Shown in pieces: positions 23,122 to 29,649 of a DNA stretch of 32,156 nucleotides (position 1 is its first letter; every line of letters begins with the position of its first letter). The notes under the pieces were generated by a model that ran no database searches, was not told where the DNA came from, and saw nothing but the letters and a program-made list of their open reading frames with translations. A program made the position numbers and the translations under genes. This DNA is from Pseudomonas citronellolis (GTDB taxonomy: Bacteria > Pseudomonadota > Gammaproteobacteria > Pseudomonadales > Pseudomonadaceae), in assembly GCF_029335315.1 (NCBI RefSeq), contig NZ_JARJLT010000386.1, forward strand, positions 1-32,156. The letters are read 5' to 3'.

Positions 23122-23631
23122 GTGTCGTCCCCGTCCGCTTCCACCCACTCGCAGATCGGCGAACTCTACGCCGGCCACCATGGCTGGCTGCTCGGCTGGC
23201 TGTACCGTCGCCTGGAATGCCGCCAGCAGGCCGCCGACCTGGCCCAGGACACCTTCGTCCGCCTGCTCGGCCGCCGCGAGCTGAAAGGCCTGCGCGAGCC
23301 GCGCGCATTTCTCGCCACCGTCGCCCGTGGCCTGGTGGTGGACCATTTCCGCCGGCAGAGCCTGGAGCGCGCCTGGCTCGACAGCCTGGCGCAGCAGCCC
23401 GAAGCCGAGGCGCCCTCGGCCGAGGAGCGCGCCCTGGTGCTGGAAACCCTGATGGAGATCGACCGCCTGCTCGACGGCCTGAAGCCCAAGGTGCGCAGCG
23501 CCTTCCTGCTGTCGCAGCTGGATGGCCTGACCTATCCGCAGATCGCCGAGCAGCTGGGTGTTTCGCTCAGCTCGGTGCAGCAGTACATGACCCAGGCCTT
23601 CGCCCACTGCTACCAGGCGCTGTATTCATGA
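23122..23631 (+). CDS. ECF sigma factor, FecI-like iron-starvation type
   Basis: A 169-residue ECF sigma factor. Region 2 is about residues 10-80 (DLAQDTFVRLLGRRE, then EPRAFLATVARGLVVDHFRR). Region 4 is about 115-165 (LDGLKPKVRSAFLLSQLDGL, then YPQIAEQLGVSLSSVQQYM). The FecI pattern is strong. The start is GTG at 23122, with GAGG six bases upstream. It overlaps the FecR gene by 4 bases (ATGA), so they are coupled. A Fur-like site precedes it. In this class a siderophore receptor with an STN domain signals through FecR; no receptor gene follows directly here. Confidence 0.92.
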   Translation: MSSPSASTHSQIGELYAGHHGWLLGWLYRRLECRQQAADLAQDTFVRLLGRRELKGLREPRAFLATVARGLVVDHFRRQSLERAWLDSLAQQPEAEAPSAEERALVLETLMEIDRLLDGLKPKVRSAFLLSQLDGLTYPQIAEQLGVSLSSVQQYMTQAFAHCYQALYS

Positions 23632-24587
23632 GTCGGGCGCAGCCGCTGGAACACGGCGTGGTCGAGCAGGCCATCGGCTGGCGCGTGCGCCTGGCCTCCG
23701 GGCTGGCCGGCGCCGAGGAACTGGCCGCCTGCCAGCGCTGGCGCGCCGCCGACCCGAGCCACGAGCAGGCCTGGCAGCGCCTGGGCTTCTTCGACGCGCG
23801 CCTCGCCGGCATCGCCCCGGAACAGGCCAGCAGCGCCCTGCGCCAGGCCGCCTTCGACCCGTCGCGGCGCCGCGCGCTGAAGAACCTCATGCTGCTGGCC
23901 GGCTGCGCCGCCGTGTTCGGCAGCGGCGCCTATGGCCTGCGCGATTCGCGCTGGCTGGCCCAGGAACGCACCGGCGTCGGCGAGCGGCGGCGCATCGAGC
24001 TGCCGGATGGCGGCTGGCTGCAACTGAACACCGACAGCGCGATCGACCTGGCCTTTGACGCCCACGTTCGCCGGGTACACCTGCTGGCCGGGGAAATCCT
24101 CGTGCAGACCGGCCAGGACCCGGCCGGCCGCGCCTTCTGGGTGGACACCGCGCAAGGCCGCCTGCAGGCCCTGGGCACCCGTTTCGCCGTGCGCCTGGAA
24201 AGCCACGACGCGCTGCTCGCCGTGCAGCAGGGCGCGGTGGCGGTGACGCCGGGCAGCGGCGAGCGGGTCGCCGGGGTGGTCCAGGCCGGCCATCAGGCGC
24301 GTTTCGATCGAGAGGGTTTGTACGGCGTGGCCCAACTGGACGCCGACGCCCTGGCCTGGAGCGACGGTTACCTGGTCGCCCGGCAGTGGACCCTGGGCCG
24401 CCTCTGCGCGGAGCTGGCGCGCTACCGTCCGGGCGTGCTGCGCTGCGACCCGGCGGTGGAGCGCCTGGCGATTTCCGGGGTGTTCCCGCTGGACCAGCCG
24501 GAGCAGGCCATCGCCGCCTTGCAGCGCAGCCTGCCGGTGCGCGCGCTCTATCGTACGCGTTACTGGGTGACCCTGGTTCCCGCGTAG
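23628..24587 (+). CDS. FecR-family transmembrane sigma-factor regulator
   Basis: A 319-residue inner-membrane regulator. The cytoplasmic DUF4880 segment is about residues 8-55 (VVEQAIGWRVRLASGLAGAE, then WRAADPSHEQAWQRL). One membrane helix lies at about 83-104. A periplasmic FecR domain follows (ERRRIELPDGGWLQLNTDSA onward) and then a C-terminal receptor-contact region (ISGVFPLDQPEQAIAAL, about 280-300). It conveys the receptor signal to the sigma factor, acting as anti-sigma or activator. The upstream-extended frame is discarded because the ATGA overlap sets the start. The TAG stop at 24585-24587 lies in the GTAGGGC arm of a palindromic repeat. Confidence 0.92.
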   Translation: MSRAQPLEHGVVEQAIGWRVRLASGLAGAEELAACQRWRAADPSHEQAWQRLGFFDARLAGIAPEQASSALRQAAFDPSRRRALKNLMLLAGCAAVFGSGAYGLRDSRWLAQERTGVGERRRIELPDGGWLQLNTDSAIDLAFDAHVRRVHLLAGEILVQTGQDPAGRAFWVDTAQGRLQALGTRFAVRLESHDALLAVQQGAVAVTPGSGERVAGVVQAGHQARFDREGLYGVAQLDADALAWSDGYLVARQWTLGRLCAELARYRPGVLRCDPAVERLAISGVFPLDQPEQAIAALQRSLPVRALYRTRYWVTLVPA

Positions 24588-24660
24588 GGCGCATAACGCC
24601 CCAGGCGTTATCCGCCGAACCCGATGGCGGCGGATAACCGCGAACGGTTATCCGCCCTAC
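24584..24660. repeat. Double-hairpin GGCGGATAAC repeat, copy B
   Basis: Outer arms GTAGGGC (24584-24590) and GCCCTAC (24654-24660) enclose two hairpins. The first is GGCGCATAACGCC / GGCGTTATCCGCC with one mismatch. The second is GGCGGATAACCG-CGAA-CGGTTATCCGCC, perfect, at 24629-24656. The whole unit sits between the convergent fecR-type and helicase genes and overlaps the fecR-type stop codon. It may end transcription from both sides. Confidence 0.88.
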
Positions 24661-24676
24661 GCGGCCTTGCGCTGGC

Positions 24677-27049
24677 CTACACCGCCTTCGGCAGGGGCGC
24701 GAACAGCGCGTCGATGTCGGCGTCCTCCAGTTGCCAGTCGGTGCCGGCGCCTTCGAGGATGCCGGCGGCCAGCGCGGCCTTTTCCCGTTGCAGCAGCTGG
24801 ATCTTTTCTTCCACCGTGCCACGGGCGATCAGCTTGTAGACGAACACCGGCTTGTCCTGGCCGATGCGGTAGGCGCGGTCGCTGGCCTGGTTCTCGGCCG
24901 CCGGGTTCCACCAGGGGTCGTAGTGGATCACGGTGTCCGCCGCCGTCAGGTTCAGGCCCACGCCGCCGGCCTTCAGGCTGATCAGGAACAGCGGCACGCG
25001 GCCCTGCTGGAAGTCCTCCACCGGCGCGCGGCGGTCGCGGCTTTCGCCGGTCAGCAGGGCGTAGTCGACGCCACGCTGCTGCAGCGCCTCACCGATCAGC
25101 GCGAGCATCGAGGTGAACTGCGAGAACAGCAGCACCCGGCGGCCTTCGGCGAGCAGTTCCTCGAGCATGTCCAGCAGGTATTCCAGCTTGCCCGAAGTCA
25201 CCGCCTTGGCCGAACGGCCGCCGGCCGGCGGGGTATCCTTCTGCACCAGGCGGATGTCGCAGCAGACCTGGCGCAGCTTGAGCAGCGCCTCGAGGATGAT
25301 GATGCGGCTGCGCGCCAGGCCGCGCCGGGCGATCTCGTCGCGCACCTTGCGGTCCAGGGCCAGGCGCACGGTTTCGTAGAGGTCGCGCTGCGCCTCGCTG
25401 AGTTCGATGTGCTGGATGAACTCGCTCTTGGGCGGCAGTTCCGAGGCCACCTGTTCCTTGGTGCGGCGCAGCAGGAACGGGCGGATGCGCGCGGCCAGGT
25501 GGGCCAGGCGCACCTGGTCGCCATGCCGTTCGATGGGCGTGCGGTAGTGCTGGGCGAACTGGCGGGCGTCGCCCAGCCAGCCGGGCAGCAGGAAGTGGAA
25601 CAGCGACCAGAGCTCGCCCAGGTGGTTTTCCAGTGGCGTGCCGGTCAGGCACAGGCGGTTGGGCGCGCGCAGCTGGCGCGCGGCCTGGGCCGCCTTGGTG
25701 CCGGCGTTCTTGATGTTCTGCGCCTCGTCGAGGATCAGCAGGTGGTAGGCGTGCTTGCCGAGCTTCTCGGCGTCGCGCGGCAGCAGCGCGTAGGTGGTGA
25801 GGATGAGGTCGTGCTCCTCGATCTTCGCGAAGTCGCGACGCCGCCCGGCGCCGTGCAGGGCGAGCACGCGCAGGTCGGGGGTGAAGCGTTCGGCCTCGTC
25901 CAGCCAGTTCGGGATCAGGCTGGTGGGCATCACCACCAGGGCTGGCGCGGTGAGGCGCCCGGCCTGTTTTTCCAGGAGTACGTGAGCCAGCGTCTGCAGC
26001 GTCTTGCCCAGGCCCATGTCGTCGGCGAGGATGCCGCTGGCGCCCACCGCGCGCAGGGTCTGCATCCAGCTCAGGCCTTCGTGCTGGTAGGCGCGCAGCT
26101 CGGCGCGCAGGCCTTCGGGCAGCGGCGCCGGCTGGGCGCGGTAGTCGCGCAGGCGCTGGGCGATCTCGCGCAGCTCGCTGCCGCCCTGCCAGTGCAGCGG
26201 CAGCTCCTCCAGCTCCGACAGCCGCGCGGCGTCCGGAGCGCCCATGCGCAGCCGGCGCACGGGCGCCTGGTCGCCCAGGTAGAACTCGGACAGGGTGCCC
26301 AGCAGCGGTTTCAGCTTGGCGAACGGCAGGGCCACGCGCAGCGGCCGCTCGGAGGCGGTCTGCCAGGCGTGCACCGGGTTGCGCCCGGCGTCCAGGCGCA
26401 GCACCAGTTGTTCGTCGTCGGCGTGGCGGGCCAGGGCCACCGGGTCGAGCAGCGCCGGCATGCGCCGGATCAGCTCGATCAGCGCCGGCAGCAGGCTGAT
26501 GCGCCGGCCGTCGATCTCGATGCCCAGCTCCAGGTCGAACCACTGGCGGTCGTCGGTTTCCTCGATCTCGGCGTACCAGCGTTCGACCGGGGTGAGGTCG
26601 AAGACGAACTCCGGGCGCACGTCGATTTCCCAGCCGGCCTCGCGCAGCTGCGGCAGGCCCTCGCGCATGAATTGCTGCCAGGTGGCGTCGTCGGGCAGCT
26701 CGAACATTTCCCCGGCGCTTTCCTCCAGGGCGTCGCTGCGCCGCATCGCCGGCTTGAAGCCGATCCGCCGCAGTTGCTGGCGCAGGAGCTGTTCCTGGTC
26801 GGGCTGGCGGCTGAGGCGAACGATGCGGTCGTCGCGGAACACCCGCAGCTCGCTGCCGGTGCGCGGGTTGATCGGCCCGGAGACCGGCGTGTCGGCGTAC
26901 AGGAACGCCAGCGCGGCGCGGTGCCTGGAAATGTTCTGCATGCGCCCGCTGCGCAGGTCGAAGCCGCTGTGCACGTGGCTGCCCAGGGTCAGGCGCGGGC
27001 GCGGGGCGAGGCTTTCAGGCGCTGCCGGCGGCTCGGCGGGTGGGGTCAT
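24677..27049 (-). CDS. SNF2-family DEAD/DEAH-box helicase
   Basis: A 790-residue SWI2/SNF2-type ATPase. The N-terminal 320 residues form a less conserved region that I do not recognise. The helicase core holds motif I DMGLGKT at 344-350, motif II DEAQ at 441-444, then LTGTPLENHLGELWSLF, and the C-terminal lobe with VGLNLTAADTVIHYDPWWNP and SDRAYRIGQ (motif VI) near the end. Such proteins translocate on double-stranded DNA and remodel protein-DNA complexes. Larger bacterial relatives of around 1,000 residues carry an N-terminal SWIM zinc finger; none is seen here. AAGGA precedes the ATG. It lies between iron-signalling genes without obvious relation to them. Confidence 0.9.
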   Translation of the reverse strand: MTPPAEPPAAPESLAPRPRLTLGSHVHSGFDLRSGRMQNISRHRAALAFLYADTPVSGPINPRTGSELRVFRDDRIVRLSRQPDQEQLLRQQLRRIGFKPAMRRSDALEESAGEMFELPDDATWQQFMREGLPQLREAGWEIDVRPEFVFDLTPVERWYAEIEETDDRQWFDLELGIEIDGRRISLLPALIELIRRMPALLDPVALARHADDEQLVLRLDAGRNPVHAWQTASERPLRVALPFAKLKPLLGTLSEFYLGDQAPVRRLRMGAPDAARLSELEELPLHWQGGSELREIAQRLRDYRAQPAPLPEGLRAELRAYQHEGLSWMQTLRAVGASGILADDMGLGKTLQTLAHVLLEKQAGRLTAPALVVMPTSLIPNWLDEAERFTPDLRVLALHGAGRRRDFAKIEEHDLILTTYALLPRDAEKLGKHAYHLLILDEAQNIKNAGTKAAQAARQLRAPNRLCLTGTPLENHLGELWSLFHFLLPGWLGDARQFAQHYRTPIERHGDQVRLAHLAARIRPFLLRRTKEQVASELPPKSEFIQHIELSEAQRDLYETVRLALDRKVRDEIARRGLARSRIIILEALLKLRQVCCDIRLVQKDTPPAGGRSAKAVTSGKLEYLLDMLEELLAEGRRVLLFSQFTSMLALIGEALQQRGVDYALLTGESRDRRAPVEDFQQGRVPLFLISLKAGGVGLNLTAADTVIHYDPWWNPAAENQASDRAYRIGQDKPVFVYKLIARGTVEEKIQLLQREKAALAAGILEGAGTDWQLEDADIDALFAPLPKAV

Positions 27050-27152
27050 CGGAGGTTCCTTCCGGCAAGCCCGGGGAAATACACAAACGCCCGATGATAC
27101 CCCTAATTGCCGCCCGCCGCTGCCGCCAGGGTATGGACGGCAGCCCCGCTCT

Positions 27153-28016
27153 TCAGCGCGCGAAGCGCCGCGCGCCGGCCACGCAGAGCACCACCGCGGC
27201 GGCCGCGGCGGCCATCAGCGGACTGACCTGCTCATGCAGCAGCAACCCGGCCAGGGCCAGGCCGAAGAAGGGTTGCAGCAGCTGCAGCTGGCCCACCGCG
27301 GCGATGCCGCCACGGGCCAGGCCGTGGTACCAGAAGAAGAAACCGATGAGCATGCTGAACAGCGACACGTAGGCCAGGCTCAGCCAGGCCGGAGCGCTGG
27401 CGGCGGCGAGGTTGGCCGGCCAGGTCCACAGGGTCAGCGGCAGCATCAGCGGCAGGGACAGCACCAGCACCCAGCAGATCACCTGCCAGCTGCCGATGTG
27501 CCGCGACAGCCGCGCGCCCTCGGCGTAGCCCAGGCCGCAGACGAGGATGGCCGCGAGCATCAGCGCATCGCCCAGCAGGGTGGCGCTGCCGCCCTGGCTC
27601 AGGGCGTAGCCGGCGACCACCGCGCTGCCGATCAGCGAGAACACCCAGAACGCCGGGCGCGGCCGCTCGCCGCCGCGCAGCACGGCGAACAGCGCGGTGG
27701 CCAGCGGCAGCAGACCGACGAAGACGATGGCGTGGGCCGAGCTGACGTGGCGCAGGGCCAGGGCGGTGAGCAGCGGGAAGCCGACCACCACGCCCAGGGC
27801 CACGACCAGCAGCGCCGGTACGTCCGCGCGCGCCGGGCGGCGCTGGCGCAGCAGCAACAGGATGGCCGCGGCGAGCAGCCCGGCGATGCTGGCGCGGGCC
27901 AGGGTCAGGAAGGTTGGCTCGAAACTGCCCACCGCCACCCGCGTGGCCGGCAGCGAGCCGCTGAAGATGAGCACGCCGAGGAAGCCGCTGAACCAACCGC
28001 CGAGAGAGCCATTCAT
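27153..28016 (-). CDS. EamA/DMT-family exporter
   Basis: A 287-residue inner-membrane transporter with about ten hydrophobic helices in two EamA repeats (roughly residues 5-135 and 148-282). Typical signs are LIFSGSLPATRVAV at the first helix, PLLTALALRHVSSAHA before helix 4, and GGIAAVGQLQLLQPFFGLAL in the last third. DMT proteins export amino acids or other small metabolites by proton antiport. It is divergent from a MocR regulator with 143 bases between, a recurrent pairing in which the regulator controls the exporter. It is 103 bases upstream of the helicase gene and reads toward it. Confidence 0.9.
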   Translation of the reverse strand: MNGSLGGWFSGFLGVLIFSGSLPATRVAVGSFEPTFLTLARASIAGLLAAAILLLLRQRRPARADVPALLVVALGVVVGFPLLTALALRHVSSAHAIVFVGLLPLATALFAVLRGGERPRPAFWVFSLIGSAVVAGYALSQGGSATLLGDALMLAAILVCGLGYAEGARLSRHIGSWQVICWVLVLSLPLMLPLTLWTWPANLAAASAPAWLSLAYVSLFSMLIGFFFWYHGLARGGIAAVGQLQLLQPFFGLALAGLLLHEQVSPLMAAAAAAVVLCVAGARRFAR

Positions 28017-28085
28017 GGGGCGTTCGCCAAAGAGGGGAGAGGTAGGGCGATGGTGGCGCCCGGGCGGGCGGACGGCCAGTGACAG

Positions 28086-28148
28086 ATCAGTACAATTCGA
28101 ACAAACTGTCCTGATATTTTATCAGTACAGTAACCTTCATCAGCACAG
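28086..28148. promoter_or_regulatory. MocR-type operator array between the EamA and MocR genes
   Basis: Three direct copies, ATCAGTACAA (28086), ATCAGTACAG (28121) and ATCAGCACAG (28139), and one inverted copy, CTGTCCTGAT (28106-28115), forming a near-perfect hairpin with the second copy (9 of 10 pairs). Direct repeats plus an inverted one in a divergent gap match how MocR/GabR proteins bind. An AT-rich ATATTTT lies at its centre and may belong to a promoter. Confidence 0.7.
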
Positions 28149-28159
28149 TCGAGGCGGCC

Positions 28160-29563
28160 ATGGCCATGACCCGAGTGGACGGCGTGATGCGCCAGGTGCG
28201 CGAACGCCTGGCGGCGCGCAGCCTGGTGCCGGGCGAGCGGCTGCCGTCGATCCGCGCCCTGGCGGACAGCCTGGAGGTCTCCCGCAGCACCGTGGTCGAG
28301 GCCTACGAGCGTCTCGCCGCCGAGGGCCTGATCGCCGCCCGGCGCGGCTCCGGCTTCTACGTCTGCGGCCGGCTGCCGCCGCTGTCGCTGGCCGAGATCG
28401 GCCCGGCGCTGGACCGCAGCATCGACCCGCTGTGGATATCCCGGCAGTCGCTGGAGGCCGCCGCCGATTCGCTCAAGCCCGGCTGCGGCTGGCTGCCGCC
28501 GAGCTGGTTGCCGGAAGACGAGCTGCGCCGCGCCCTGCGCCAGCTGGCGCGGGAGCCGCAGTCGAGCCTGCTGGAGTACGGCCACCCCTATGGCCACGCC
28601 GGGCTGCGCGAGCAACTGGCGCGGCGCCTGGGCGACTACGGGGTGCCGGTGGGGCCGCAGCAGATTGTGCTGACCGACGGCGGCACCCACGCCATCGACC
28701 TGGTCTGCCGCTTCCTGCTGGAGCCTGGCGACGAGGTGCTGGTGGACGACCCCGGCTACTTCAACTTCCAGGCCCTGCTGCGCGCCCACCGCGCGCTGCC
28801 CATCGGCGTGCCCTACACGCCGAACGGGCCGGACGTCGAAGCCCTCGGCGAGATCCTGCAGCGCCACCGGCCGCGCCTGTACATCACCAACTCGGCGTTC
28901 CACAACCCGACCGGCGCGCAGCTCTCGCCGCTGGTGGCGCACCGCCTGCTGAAGCTGGCCGAGGCCCACGACCTGCTGATCGTCGAAGACGACATCTTCG
29001 CCGACTTCGAGCACGAGCAGGCGCCACGGCTGTCCGCCTTCGACGGCTTGCAGCGGGTGATCCAGGTCGGCAGCTTCTCCAAGACCCTGTCCGCCTCGGT
29101 GCGCTGCGGCTACATCACCACGCGCCCGGACTGGTGCGAACAGCTGGTGGACCTGAAGCTGGCCACCTCCTTCGGCAACAGCCCGTTCAACGCCGAGCTG
29201 CTTCATGAACTGCTGCGCAAGGGCGGCTACCGCCGGCACATCGACGGCCTGCGCGTGCGCCTGGCCGACGCCATGGGCGAGACCCTGGCGCGCCTGCGCG
29301 GCCTCGGCCTGCAACCCTGGCTGGAGCCGCGTGGCGGGGTGTTCGTCTGGGCGCGCCTGCCGGGCGGGCTGGACGCGGCGGCGGTGTCGCGGGCGGCGCT
29401 GGAGCGCGGCATGGTGCTGGCGCCGGGCAACGTCTTCAGCATTGGCCAGACGGCGCCGGACTTCCTCCGTTTCAACGTCGCCCAGTGCCAGTCGCCGCGG
29501 GTCTTCGAGCTGCTCGCCAGGGCGATGGACGATGCGCAGGGGAAGGCGCGCCGGGCCGGCTGA
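28160..29563 (+). CDS. MocR-family PLP-dependent transcriptional regulator
   Basis: A 467-residue GntR-aminotransferase fusion. The winged HTH is about residues 5-68 (PGERLPSIRALADSLEVSRS, then STVVEAYERLAAEGLIAARR). The fold-type I aminotransferase domain is about 110-460, with GGTHAIDLVCRFL near 174, the conserved Asn and Pro in NSAFHNPTG (244-252), Asp277-Asp278 in VEDDIF, and Lys308 in GSFSKTL as the PLP lysine. It senses PLP or an amino compound and regulates the divergent EamA gene; the direction of regulation is not known. ATG at 28160 follows GAGG; a second ATG two codons on is possible. Its stop overlaps a Fur-type site for the receptor. Confidence 0.92.
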   Translation: MAMTRVDGVMRQVRERLAARSLVPGERLPSIRALADSLEVSRSTVVEAYERLAAEGLIAARRGSGFYVCGRLPPLSLAEIGPALDRSIDPLWISRQSLEAAADSLKPGCGWLPPSWLPEDELRRALRQLAREPQSSLLEYGHPYGHAGLREQLARRLGDYGVPVGPQQIVLTDGGTHAIDLVCRFLLEPGDEVLVDDPGYFNFQALLRAHRALPIGVPYTPNGPDVEALGEILQRHRPRLYITNSAFHNPTGAQLSPLVAHRLLKLAEAHDLLIVEDDIFADFEHEQAPRLSAFDGLQRVIQVGSFSKTLSASVRCGYITTRPDWCEQLVDLKLATSFGNSPFNAELLHELLRKGGYRRHIDGLRVRLADAMGETLARLRGLGLQPWLEPRGGVFVWARLPGGLDAAAVSRAALERGMVLAPGNVFSIGQTAPDFLRFNVAQCQSPRVFELLARAMDDAQGKARRAG

Positions 29564-29580
29564 AAATTATTTTGATTTTC
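29562..29580. promoter_or_regulatory. Fur-box-like site before the receptor gene
   Basis: GAAAATTATTTTGATTTTC matches 13 of 19 positions of the Fur consensus GATAATGATAATCATTATC. It has self-complementary ends GAAAAT/ATTTTC. It overlaps the TGA of the MocR gene and lies 70 bases before the receptor ATG. It stands out as an AT-rich patch in GC-rich DNA. Confidence 0.75.
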
Positions 29581-29649
29581 TTCTGCAGGTTTTCCGCACT
29601 CGTTCGGCCTCTGTGCAATCCCGCCTATGCGAACGAGGAAATCCAGCGC

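Noticed and set aside
27119-27144. Hairpin GCTGCCG/CGGCAGC between the EamA and helicase genes as a terminator
   Set aside because: The stem is only 7 base pairs with a 12-base loop and no T-tract on the minus strand, which is too weak to call in GC-rich DNA.
26295-28082. 595-codon plus-strand frame over the helicase N-terminus and EamA gene
   Set aside because: It is Arg/Ser- and Gln/Ala-rich with no motif, and opposes two clear minus-strand genes.
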